Notes under the pieces: generated by a model
Database searches by the model: none
Seen by the model: only the letters and a program-made list of their open reading frames with translations
What the model was told of the DNA's origin: nothing
Made by a program: the position numbers and the translations under genes
Part shown: positions 27,667-35,553 of the stretch, piece after piece
Layout of the letters: each line of letters opens with the position of its first letter
Position numbering within the stretch: position 1 is the first letter of the stretch
DNA from: Lysobacterales bacterium
Lineage (GTDB): Bacteria; Pseudomonadota; Gammaproteobacteria; Xanthomonadales; Ahniellaceae
Assembly (NCBI GenBank): GCA_016182785.1
Contig: JACPFU010000023.1
Coordinates: forward strand, 248,001-312,000
Direction of reading: 5' to 3'
DNA: 64,000 nt

Positions 27667-27826
27667 GCAGTTGTTGTCCGGCAAGCTCGATGGCGAGCGC
27701 CAAGTTCAGTGCATCCTGATGTTGGAGGATGCGTTCCTCGTACGACAGACGCAGGTTGTCCCGGATCAGGCCGAGGTCGATGCCGGCCTGGATCGCGATG
27801 TCGAGGGCAGAGGTGCAATCGGCCAT
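27629..27826 (-). CDS. Small partner of the broken nucleotidyltransferase
   Basis: Protein of 65 residues, beginning at an ATG at 27826. The centre reads 'ALDIAIQAGIDLGLIRDNLR' then 'YEERILQHQDALNLALAIE', the pattern of the small helical proteins that commonly precede a nucleotidyltransferase gene. It overlaps the start of that gene by 38 bp, so the two were one module, possibly of toxin-antitoxin type. Because the partner is broken, this one may be a relic without function. I know no specific role. Confidence 0.55.
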   Translation of the reverse strand: MADCTSALDIAIQAGIDLGLIRDNLRLSYEERILQHQDALNLALAIELAGQQLHERPATASAAAE

Positions 27827-27902
27827 GGGGCTGGCATATCGGGCATCCGGTGATGTCGATTGCGCTAGAGTTCGCGGCCCATTTCGAGCATCGAGTTCTC
27901 CC

Positions 27903-28832
27903 ATGTCGACACCTGCTGCCTATCCCATCGGAATTCCCGGCAAGCCCTGGGGCGCGGCGGAGCGGGCGCAGTGGTTGGCACGGCAGCGGAAGTTGCGCAG
28001 CTATGCAGACGAGGTACTGAGCCGGATCGAGGCAATGCGCGAGCGCTTCGACGTGGTGCAGTACGGTGCGATCGAATACGCGGGCGAGCCCTATCCGCTG
28101 CTGGCGCTCCGCAATCGCGACTGGAACGCGGCGCTGCCGCATGCGCTGGTCACCGGTGGCGTGCATGGCTACGAGACCAGCGGTGTGCAGGGTGCGCTGC
28201 AGTTTGTCGACGTCCACGCGCAGCGCTATGCCGGGCGCGTGAACCTGCTGGTGGCGCCGTGCATCAGCCCCTGGGCGTACGAGCGCATCCATCGCTGGAA
28301 TGCCGATGCTATCGATCCGAACCGATCGTTCAAGGGCGAAGGGCTGTGTGCCGAAGCCGCGGCCTTGATGCGGCTGGTGGCGCCGTGGCGCGATCGCTTC
28401 CTGCTGCATGTCGACCTGCATGAGACCACCGACAGCGACGAGAGCGAGTTCCGCCCGGCGCTGGCGGCGCGCGAGGGCAAGCCGTTCGAGCCCTCCGCCA
28501 TTCCCGACGGCTTCTACCTGGTCGACGACAGCGCGAATGCACAGCCCGCATTCCAGCAGGCGATCGTCGAAGCCGTGGCCCGGGTCACGCATATCGCGCC
28601 CGCGGACGAGCAGGGCGAGATCATCGGTTCGCCGGTGGTGGCGCCGGGCGTCATCCGCTACGCGTTTCGCGAACTCGGCTTGTGCGCGGGCATGACCGGC
28701 GCGCGCTTCACCACGACGACCGAGGTCTACCCGGATAGCCCGCGCGCGACGCCGGCACAGTGCAACGCGGCCCAGGTCGCGGCCGTGTGCGCGGCGCTGG
28801 ACTTCGCGTTGGCCGTGGTCGGCGCGGGGTGA
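27903..28832 (+). CDS. M14-type metallocarboxypeptidase-like protein
   Basis: Protein of 309 residues with the zinc carboxypeptidase/aspartoacylase fold. Zinc ligands appear in 'TGGVHGYETSGVQ' (HxxE, about residues 84-87) and in 'LLHVDLHETTDSDES'. The substrate-binding 'DPNRSF' is also present and 'TTTTEVYPDS' may supply the catalytic Glu. No signal peptide is seen, so it is cytoplasmic. It is followed 2 bp later by the DUF3228 gene, making a two-gene operon. Substrate is unknown. Confidence 0.8.
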   Translation: MSTPAAYPIGIPGKPWGAAERAQWLARQRKLRSYADEVLSRIEAMRERFDVVQYGAIEYAGEPYPLLALRNRDWNAALPHALVTGGVHGYETSGVQGALQFVDVHAQRYAGRVNLLVAPCISPWAYERIHRWNADAIDPNRSFKGEGLCAEAAALMRLVAPWRDRFLLHVDLHETTDSDESEFRPALAAREGKPFEPSAIPDGFYLVDDSANAQPAFQQAIVEAVARVTHIAPADEQGEIIGSPVVAPGVIRYAFRELGLCAGMTGARFTTTTEVYPDSPRATPAQCNAAQVAAVCAALDFALAVVGAG

Positions 28833-28834
28833 GC

Positions 28835-29389
28835 ATGACGATCGTCCTCACCGAATTCGCGCGTCCGCGCCTGTTTCCGCGCGAGCCGCGGCGCAACACC
28901 ATTCAGGACGTCAGCGCCGCGGAATTCGAGCGCTACCTCAACGAACACGCGCCGCTCAAGGTGCTCGACGGCTACGCGCCGTTCTGCAAGCTACACGTGC
29001 ACCGCAACTGGACCGGGACGCGCTGCCTGACGCTGCCGATCGGCGACGCCAATCGCCACCTGCTGCGCTCGGACTACGAGGCCCGCGCCGACGGCGAACT
29101 GCCGGTGCTGGTGCGCTGGTTCGAGGGCGTCGAGCCGCCGGTGGCGTTGTACCTGGTCGTGATCCTGTACAGCCGCGAGCAACTGGCGAAGGAGGGCACG
29201 CCGATCGCGGCCGACTGGGGTGTGGTCGGCTGCCTGTACACCAGCGAACCCGCGGAGATCCCGATGGCGCCGGTGACGATGATGCGCAACGCGCTCGGGG
29301 TCGCCGAAGGCGGCTCCGGCGTGGCCATCGACCGCGAGGCCTATATGCGCAGCGTCGCCTTCTGGCGCGCGCATGCGAACTGGCGCTAG
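28835..29389 (+). CDS. DUF3228 family protein
   Basis: Protein of 184 residues that matches the uncharacterised DUF3228 family along its length. Clear landmarks are 'RRNTIQDVSAAEFERYLNEH', 'LDGYAPFCKLHVHRNWTGTR', 'LPVLVRWFEGVEPPVA', 'YSREQLAKEGTPI' and 'PVTMMRNALGV'. These conserved blocks are highly similar to family members from distant bacteria, suggesting a conserved but unknown cytoplasmic function. It starts two bases after the stop of the upstream metallocarboxypeptidase gene. Confidence 0.88.
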   Translation: MTIVLTEFARPRLFPREPRRNTIQDVSAAEFERYLNEHAPLKVLDGYAPFCKLHVHRNWTGTRCLTLPIGDANRHLLRSDYEARADGELPVLVRWFEGVEPPVALYLVVILYSREQLAKEGTPIAADWGVVGCLYTSEPAEIPMAPVTMMRNALGVAEGGSGVAIDREAYMRSVAFWRAHANWR

Positions 29390-29395
29390 GCGAAC

Positions 29396-29842
29396 TCAGT
29401 TCTCGAAGCCGTCGGCGAACAGCAGCGGCGAGTCGATGACGTTGATGGTGCCGGTCATCGCGGAGTGGAACTGGCAGTTGTAGAACAGCGTCGATGGCGC
29501 GCTCACGGCGACGGTCCAGGTGATGCTGCCGACCTGCGTGCCATTGCCGACGACGCCGTCGCTGACCTGATTGCCGGTGCCGCTGCCCTGCACGGTCTTG
29601 AGCAGGAACGGATGACCGGAGGCGTTGACGTTGAAGGTATAGCTGCAGCCGCGCACGACGGTCAGGGTGGGGTCGCCGATGCCATTGATCAGGTAGTCGG
29701 AAAAGCCGCTGTTGGTGACGCTGAAGGTCGGGCCGCTGCCGGCGCTGCAGACATCGGCGGCGTGGCTCGCGAACGCAGCCAGCGCCAGCGCAAGGCCGGC
29801 GGTGACGCGGTGCGCGAAGTGATCCTGGTTGCGACGGCGCAT
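29396..29842 (-). CDS. Secreted cupredoxin-like protein with FADGFEN tail
   Basis: Small exported protein of 148 residues with a signal peptide (to about residue 29). The core is a plastocyanin/azurin-type fold. The possible type-1 copper ligands are His in 'NASGHPFLL' and the Cys-His-Met set in 'FYNCQFHSAM', near the C-terminus. It would bind copper and transfer electrons in the periplasm or outside the cell. It ends in FADGFEN, the tail shared with many secreted proteins here. Stop codons of this gene and the DUF3228 gene are separated by 6 bp (convergent). Confidence 0.75.
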   Translation of the reverse strand: MRRRNQDHFAHRVTAGLALALAAFASHAADVCSAGSGPTFSVTNSGFSDYLINGIGDPTLTVVRGCSYTFNVNASGHPFLLKTVQGSGTGNQVSDGVVGNGTQVGSITWTVAVSAPSTLFYNCQFHSAMTGTINVIDSPLLFADGFEN

Positions 29843-29945
29843 CGTGAGCTCCGGGAACGGACAAGGACTGCGCGGTGCAGCGGATCCTTGTAGTCCGTGG
29901 CTTGTAGAACAAATGTGAACTGCGCCAGGTGCTGCGTCGGCGCGA

Positions 29946-31199
29946 TCAGTCGAACCCGTCCGCGAAGATCGGATCGGGCAGGGCGCCGCCGACTTCGACC
30001 GCACCGACGTCGCAGGGTCCGGCATTGCGCAAGTAATCGCGCTGGTCGCTTGGCTCGCAGTTGGCGCCGGCGCTGTTGATCGCAGCGCTGCCGGGCTGCG
30101 GCAATAGCGTCTTGGTCGCGCCGCCGTTGCTCGCGAGGGGTCCGAGCGCGAGCGCCAGTTCGCTGACGCTGTTCTGGTTTCCGGCCGGAAAGGCGCAGGT
30201 GTTGCCAGGGCTTTCCAGGTTGCCGCTGGCGGCGATCGCCGCGCCCGCGCAAGTACCGGCGACGATGCTGTTGCGCAGCGTCACCGCCGGTGCACCGAGG
30301 AAGGCGAGTTCGGCGCTGGTCGGGTTGGCGATGTGGCGGAAGCTGACGTTGTTGATGCTGCCGCTGGTGCCGGAACCGCGGATCGACAGGCCGCTGCCCG
30401 CGCCGGTCGCGATGTTGCCGTAGAACGTGCTGTTCGCGAGCGTCATCTGGTTCACCGAGATCACCGCACCACCGCCGTCCTGCGCCGCCGTGTTCTCGGC
30501 GATCAGCGAGTTCGTGATTGTGGTCGGCGTGTTGGCGGTGTGGATGCCGCCGCCGCGGATGCCGGACTCGTTGCGCTCGATGCGCGAATGGCGCACCTCC
30601 AGCGTGCCGCCATCGATGAATACGCCGCCGCCTTCACCGCCGGCGATGTTGAAACTCAGCTCGACGTGATCGAGCAGCAACGCGGTGTCGCGCGCGTAGA
30701 TGCCGCCACCCTGGCCGCCGCTGGCAGCGTTGCCGCCGCTGATGATCGAGTCGTGGATGCGCAGTGTCGTCGGAGGGCTGGGCAGCAGCGGCGACGCCGC
30801 AATCACGCCACCCTGGCCAACGATGGTTGCGCCCAGCAGGTCCAGCTTGCGCAGGGTGATGTCGGCGTTGTGCACCAGCAGCACGCGCGCGTTCGCGACG
30901 TTCATGCGCAGTCGCGACGGCGCCGCGAGCGCGCCGACGATGGCGAACTGGCCGCTATCGATGATCAGCATGCTGTCCAGATTGCACTGTGCGACCGCGA
31001 CCAGCACGCGGTGCCCGCTGCCGATCGCGGCCTGCTGCACGGCCTCGCGCAGCGTGCACGGCTGCCCGCTTGCACAGTTGAACCCGAACGGAACATCGCC
31101 GCCATTGTTGACGACGAAGTCCGTCGCCGCCGCGCCACCGGCCAGTGCCATGCCGGGCACGATCAACCAGCGCCAGCCACCTCGCATCGCCACCCGCAT
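29946..31199 (-). CDS. Secreted right-handed beta-helix protein (CSLREA / choice-of-anchor Q) with FADGFD tail
   Basis: Exported protein of 417 residues with a signal peptide (about 1-27). Near the N-terminus 'CTLREAVQQA' is the CSLREA-type motif seen at the start of many secreted beta-helix proteins. Then come asparagine/glycine-rich repeats of parallel beta-helix coils ('IHDSIISGGNAASGGQGGGI', 'LANSTFYGNIATGAG'). The end of the helix resembles the choice-of-anchor Q domain ('GGATKTLLPQPGSAAINSAG', 'DYLRNAGPCDVGAVE'). The final residues are FADGFD. No enzymatic motif is seen; it may be an adhesin or polysaccharide-binding protein. Confidence 0.75.
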   Translation of the reverse strand: MRVAMRGGWRWLIVPGMALAGGAAATDFVVNNGGDVPFGFNCASGQPCTLREAVQQAAIGSGHRVLVAVAQCNLDSMLIIDSGQFAIVGALAAPSRLRMNVANARVLLVHNADITLRKLDLLGATIVGQGGVIAASPLLPSPPTTLRIHDSIISGGNAASGGQGGGIYARDTALLLDHVELSFNIAGGEGGGVFIDGGTLEVRHSRIERNESGIRGGGIHTANTPTTITNSLIAENTAAQDGGGAVISVNQMTLANSTFYGNIATGAGSGLSIRGSGTSGSINNVSFRHIANPTSAELAFLGAPAVTLRNSIVAGTCAGAAIAASGNLESPGNTCAFPAGNQNSVSELALALGPLASNGGATKTLLPQPGSAAINSAGANCEPSDQRDYLRNAGPCDVGAVEVGGALPDPIFADGFD

Positions 31200-31309
31200 G
31201 CCGCCTCTCCGTCGAATCCGTGCCGCCAGCGTAGCCGAGCCACCCGCGCCGGAAGCTGCTGCGGCCCACACTTGCCGGAGCCAGCCGCTATGGGGAGCGC
31301 GCGAAAGAC

Positions 31310-31912
31310 TCAGGGCTTCTGGCGGCGGTAGGTGATCTCCATCATCAGGAACTCCTTGCCGTCCGGGCCCGGGGTGTACATCGAGAAGACCTCGGTGTCG
31401 GCGTCGCTCCAATTCGAGGTCATGCGCGCATTGACCTTGGCCTTGCTGATCGGATCGTCCCAGGTGCCGCTGAAGCGACAGCTGCTGGCTTCATCGCAAT
31501 CGCCTTCGGCGACCATCAGGCCGGTGGACATGCTGTCGTTCCAGGTCGACCAGTGCTTGCCGGTGACGTTGTTGTAGCCGCTGAGCCCGAAGCCGCTGAA
31601 CGGCTGGCCGCCCATCGCCGAGCTCATTTCCTCGACCATCACGCGGCCGTCGAGAATCATCCGTCGCGTTACCGTGCCCTGGTCCAGCGTCGGCTCGGCA
31701 CCGGGCTGCTGCCAGCTCTTGACGCTGATCGCGTAGCTGCCGGCGCATTTCGCCATCCGCGTGTGCTGCGGCCCCACCGCCCCGGCCTTGGCGAAGGCCT
31801 CCATCATCGCCTGCTCCTCGGGCGACATCTTCGGCGCCTCCTCGCCAGCTGCGGCCGGCAGTGCGAGGGCGAGTGCAAGCGGAATCGATGCAAGAACGGG
31901 CAAGCGCTTCAT
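31310..31912 (-). CDS. Secreted DUF1579-like protein
   Basis: Exported protein of 200 residues with a signal peptide (to about residue 22). The mature part resembles DUF1579 (lipocalin-like, calycin fold): 'TRRMILDGRVMVEEMSS', 'FSGFGLSGYNNVTGKHWSTW', and a late 'MMEITYRRQ'. Family members bind small hydrophobic molecules in some cases, but function is not established. It lacks the GFE-type tail of its neighbours. The start is at 31912 because the signal peptide begins there. Confidence 0.7.
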   Translation of the reverse strand: MKRLPVLASIPLALALALPAAAGEEAPKMSPEEQAMMEAFAKAGAVGPQHTRMAKCAGSYAISVKSWQQPGAEPTLDQGTVTRRMILDGRVMVEEMSSAMGGQPFSGFGLSGYNNVTGKHWSTWNDSMSTGLMVAEGDCDEASSCRFSGTWDDPISKAKVNARMTSNWSDADTEVFSMYTPGPDGKEFLMMEITYRRQKP

Positions 31913-32070
31913 GGGAACCTCCGGTTGAGGAAGAGATGGCGTCGACGACGCGGCGCGAATCGGTTCGCGACGCGGCCGTGGCGCGGCGATGCTGTGCCTG
32001 CGCGTGGCGAGCGTCAAGCGGCGCGCGCCGCTGGCGCTATCCTCGCGTCGGCGGAATTCGGAGCAACCCC

Positions 32071-32337
32071 ATGGCCACCGGTTGGGCCGGCGACGGCGCG
32101 GTGCAGGACCAGATCGATGCGACGGTGAAAGACGCCGTGGAGCGCGCGCGCAGCCGGCTGGCGAAGGGGCCGTCGCGTGCGCGCTGCGAGGACTGCGGCG
32201 AGTCGATTCCCGAGGCACGGCGCAAGGCGGTGCCGGGGGTGCGCTTGTGCGTGACCTGCCAGGACACGGCCGACCGCGAGTCGCGCGCGTCCAGCGGCTA
32301 CAACCGGCGTGGCAGCAAGGACAGCCAGTTGCGCTGA
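32071..32337 (+). CDS. DksA/TraR C4 zinc-finger protein (YbiI type)
   Basis: Small protein of 88 residues with an intact C4 zinc finger: 'CEDCGESIPEARR' and 'VRLCVTCQD'. This is the TraR/DksA zinc-finger family, and the length and layout match YbiI. It may modulate RNA polymerase. Unlike the full DksA at 19948-20991, all four cysteines are kept. Start is the ATG at 32071; no other start suits. It lies between a secreted protein gene and the DUF2189 gene. Confidence 0.85.
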   Translation: MATGWAGDGAVQDQIDATVKDAVERARSRLAKGPSRARCEDCGESIPEARRKAVPGVRLCVTCQDTADRESRASSGYNRRGSKDSQLR

Positions 32338-32430
32338 CGCAACCCGGCCGCGGCGTGACGTTCGCGCGAAGACGACGTCGTGGCGACTAGCTTCGGCCTC
32401 CGATGCGACGGGGGACGGCGGGTGGATGCG

Positions 32431-33207
32431 ATGCAACAACCAGCGGACAGTGGCGACAGCGAAGCGGCGCGGCCGTTCGTGACGCCGTGCCGGACGCTCG
32501 ATGCGCGCGCGCCGTGGCGCTGGCTCGCGCTGGGCTGGCGGGACCTGCGCGCGACCCCGGCGCTGAGCGCCGGATTCGGGCTGCTGATCGTGCTGGTCAG
32601 CGCCATGGTTTCCTGGATGGCCTGGTCGCTCGGGCGGTTCGCGTTGCTGGCGATGCTGCTGTCCGGGTTCGTCTACGTCGCGCCGCTGATCGGCGTCGGG
32701 CTGTACGCGGTCAGTCGCGCGCGGCTCGTCGGGCAAACCCCGCGGCTGGCCGATTCGCTCGCGATGGCGCGGCGCGTGCTCGGCCAGGCCGGCATCTTCG
32801 CGCTGGTGCAACTGGTCATCATCCTGGTCTGGGCGCGTGCCGGGATGATGGTCACCGCCTTCATCGAGGTGCGTCCCGGCGACACCCGCGCGCTGGTCGA
32901 ATTCCTGCTGGTCGGCTCGGCGATCGGTTCGCTGTTCGCGGCGCTGACCTTCGCCGCCAGTGCCTTCTCGTTGCCGATGATCGCCGACCGTCGCGTCGAC
33001 ATGCTCACGGCCTGCGTCTCGAGCGTGCACGCGGTGCTTGCCAACAAGCGGGTATTGCTGCAGTGGGCGATGCTGCTCGCCGGCCTGACCGCGTTCGGAT
33101 TCGCGACCGCGCTGCTCGGGCTCGGCCTGGTCATGCCCTGGCTCGGCTACGCCACCTTCCACGCCTACCGCGAAACCATCGACGCCAGCGCCTGGCCGGA
33201 AGCGTGA
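32431..33207 (+). CDS. DUF2189 integral membrane protein
   Basis: Membrane protein of 258 residues with about six hydrophobic segments. It matches DUF2189, a family found with terminal oxidase genes in some species, by 'LALGWRDLRATPALSAGFGL', 'APLIGVGLYAVSRA' and 'SLPMIADRRVDMLTAC'. Function is unknown. The start at 32431 is chosen over a GTG at 32380, because the former begins just before a cytoplasmic segment typical of the family. Its last codons lie inside a direct repeat that also occurs at 35554 (see the duplication entry), so its 3' end was copied when the neighbouring gene was duplicated. Confidence 0.78.
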   Translation: MQQPADSGDSEAARPFVTPCRTLDARAPWRWLALGWRDLRATPALSAGFGLLIVLVSAMVSWMAWSLGRFALLAMLLSGFVYVAPLIGVGLYAVSRARLVGQTPRLADSLAMARRVLGQAGIFALVQLVIILVWARAGMMVTAFIEVRPGDTRALVEFLLVGSAIGSLFAALTFAASAFSLPMIADRRVDMLTACVSSVHAVLANKRVLLQWAMLLAGLTAFGFATALLGLGLVMPWLGYATFHAYRETIDASAWPEA

Positions 33208-35553
33208 TCCGGCCTCGCGCCGTTACTCGAAGCCGTTGGCGAACAGCTGGGCTTCGTCGGACGGCAGGCGCAGCAGCGTGACGCGGTAGGAGGTCTCGTT
33301 TCCAACCACGAGTTTCCGTCGCGGCGGGTCGTAGCCGATGTTCAGGGTCGGGTTGATCAGGGTCTCGAGCCCGATGATCTGGTTGACCGCTGGCACCGGT
33401 CCGGTGAGGCCGCCCGCCGGGATCATCGCGATGGCGCCGGCATCGACGATCGCACCATTGTCGAAGGCATCGCTGCGCACGGTGAAGCGCCCGTCGGGCA
33501 GGGCGTCCAGGCCGCTTGCGCCGAACTGGTCGCCAGTCTGCAGGCCGCGAAGCACCGTGCCGGCACTGAGCACACCGCTGCTCGCGTGTTCACCCGGCAG
33601 GCGGATCACTCCACCGACGTCGATGCTGCCGCCGAAATCGAAGCCGGGGGCATTCGCCAGGAAGCTGCCGTCGGCGAGAGCGGCCAAGTGGTAGCCGAGG
33701 TTGTCGGAATCGTTGGCGCCGAGCAGCGAGTTCGCGGCGCTGATCGTGCCGGACAAGCCGCTGCTGCCGGAAGCCCAGGTGACGGCGCCGAGTTCGATAC
33801 TGCCATCGGGGCTCCACGTGGGGCTGCCGACGGCGTAGTTGCCATTGCCGAGCGCCACCACCTCGGGCCCGACCGGACCGCTGCTGGTGCCGACCAGCGC
33901 GTTCGCCGCCGAGATCGGCCCGGCGCAACCGCTGTTGCCGTTGCACCAGGCGATGCTGCCGGCATTGTTGACCGGGCCGTTGTTCCAGTTCGAGCTGTGG
34001 ACGACGAAGTGGCCATTGGCGAGCGGCAGCACGTTGCCAACCCGGTCCTCGGCGCTTGATCCGACCAGCGAGTTGGTGGCGCTCACCGGTCCGGTGATGC
34101 CGGTCGTGCCGTTGCCGAAGGTCACGGCGCCGGCATTGGCGACGGCGCCGTTGTCCCAGAGCGTGCTGCTGACCGCGAAGTTGCCGTTGGCGAGTGCATC
34201 CACTCCGCTTTCGCCAACACGGTCGGCCGCGGCAGTACCGAACAGCGAGTTGGTGACGCTCACGACCCCGGAGAATGCCGCGGAGCCGTTGACCAGCGTC
34301 ACCGCGCCGGCGTCGGTAATGCCGCCGACATCGACGCGGTCGCTGGCGACGACGTAATTGCCATTGGCAAGTGCGGCCACGCCGCTACTGCCGACGGCGT
34401 CTCCGGACAATGCACCGACCAGCGAGTTGAATGGTGTGGCGGTGCCGATGCACGCGGCCGTGCCCGGGCACCAGGTGACGGCACCCACGTCGGCCACGGC
34501 GCCGTTGTCGAAGGAGGGGCTGACGATCAGGTAGTGGCCGTTGCTCAGTGCGACCAGACCGCCGGCGCCGAGCGCGCTGTTGGCGGTGCCGGCGATGCGT
34601 GCGTTGGCCGCGGTGATGGTCCCGATCAGGCCGCCGGAACCGGGGATCCGGGTCACTGCACCAACATCGACGGTTGCGCTGTCGTCCCAGTTGGGGCTGG
34701 CGATGACGGCATCACCGCTGGCGAGCGGCAGCGCTGCACCGCTGCCGACGCGGTCTTCGGCCTTGCTGCCGACCAGGGCATTCAAGGTCGAGAGGGTTCC
34801 ATTGCAGCCGCCACTGCCGCTGCACCAGGCCACGGCTCCGGCATTGGCGATCGCACCGCGGTCCCACTGCGGCGCCAGGACCAGATAGTTGCCGTTGGCC
34901 AGCGCGACCACGCTGCCGCTGAGATCGTTGCTCGTGCTGCCGACCAGCGAGTTCACGGCCGACACCGTGCCGTTGCATCCGGTCGCGGAATGGCACCAGG
35001 TGACCGCCCCGGCATCGAGCGCTGCGCCGTTCTTGAACAGCGGGCTCAAGACCACGAAATTGCCGTTGGCGAGGATGGTGACGCCGCCGCTGCCGACGGC
35101 GTCGTCTGCGCTCGCGCCGCGCAGGGTGCTGATCAAGGTTCCATCCGTCGCAAACAGGTGCACGGCGCCAGCGCCAGGGTTTGGAATCGAGGCCGAGGTG
35201 TCGCGCACCACGATGTTCCCGTTCGGCAACACGAAACTGCCATCGCCGAAGGTGTTGCTGCCTGGAGGCCGCACCAGCTCGATCTGCGCTGCCGACGCGG
35301 CCTGCGCGAGCAAGCAGGCCGTGAGCGGCATCCAGGGAACGATGCGTGTTCTTCGGTGCGGAGCGGATGCGCGTGGGCGATGCGGGGTGTTCACTGGAGG
35401 ATGCCTCGTGCAGCAGTGCGGCGGATCGGATGGCTAGACCGCGGTGATCGCGCGGACTTCACCATCGGCATACGCAGGCGAGTCCGAGAACTTTCGACGC
35501 GACGAGCGCAGGTCGCCGTGCCGTCCGTGAGCAGCTGGATGCCGGCGGGCGCG
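33175..35553. repeat. First unit of a 2379-bp tandem duplication
   Basis: The 3' end of the DUF2189 gene plus the next gene end (33175 to about 33250) occurs again at 35554-35629 with the same neighbours. The offset of 2379 bp equals the distance between the stop codons of the two 723-residue genes (33223 and 35602), so the duplication unit comprises this whole segment. The sequences have diverged mainly inside the coding repeats but the copies remain of equal length. Confidence 0.9.
33223..35394 (-). CDS. Secreted repeat protein, paralogue A, with LFANGFE tail
   Basis: Exported protein of 723 residues. After a signal peptide (to about 36) come about eleven copies of a 56-59-residue repeat. 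The core of one repeat reads 'LANGNYVVASD ... GAVTLVNG', with 'NSLVG' and 'D.VG' ends. The pattern resembles the beta-propeller type of FG-GAP-like or DUF5650-like repeats (family name from memory, not confirmed). Six Cys-containing repeats ('VTWC..', 'GC.G') suggest disulfides. The sequence ends LFANGFE, the common tail. It shares its upstream DNA pattern with its tandem copy, so both probably have related promoters. Confidence 0.8.
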   Translation of the reverse strand: MNTPHRPRASAPHRRTRIVPWMPLTACLLAQAASAAQIELVRPPGSNTFGDGSFVLPNGNIVVRDTSASIPNPGAGAVHLFATDGTLISTLRGASADDAVGSGGVTILANGNFVVLSPLFKNGAALDAGAVTWCHSATGCNGTVSAVNSLVGSTSNDLSGSVVALANGNYLVLAPQWDRGAIANAGAVAWCSGSGGCNGTLSTLNALVGSKAEDRVGSGAALPLASGDAVIASPNWDDSATVDVGAVTRIPGSGGLIGTITAANARIAGTANSALGAGGLVALSNGHYLIVSPSFDNGAVADVGAVTWCPGTAACIGTATPFNSLVGALSGDAVGSSGVAALANGNYVVASDRVDVGGITDAGAVTLVNGSAAFSGVVSVTNSLFGTAAADRVGESGVDALANGNFAVSSTLWDNGAVANAGAVTFGNGTTGITGPVSATNSLVGSSAEDRVGNVLPLANGHFVVHSSNWNNGPVNNAGSIAWCNGNSGCAGPISAANALVGTSSGPVGPEVVALGNGNYAVGSPTWSPDGSIELGAVTWASGSSGLSGTISAANSLLGANDSDNLGYHLAALADGSFLANAPGFDFGGSIDVGGVIRLPGEHASSGVLSAGTVLRGLQTGDQFGASGLDALPDGRFTVRSDAFDNGAIVDAGAIAMIPAGGLTGPVPAVNQIIGLETLINPTLNIGYDPPRRKLVVGNETSYRVTLLRLPSDEAQLFANGFE

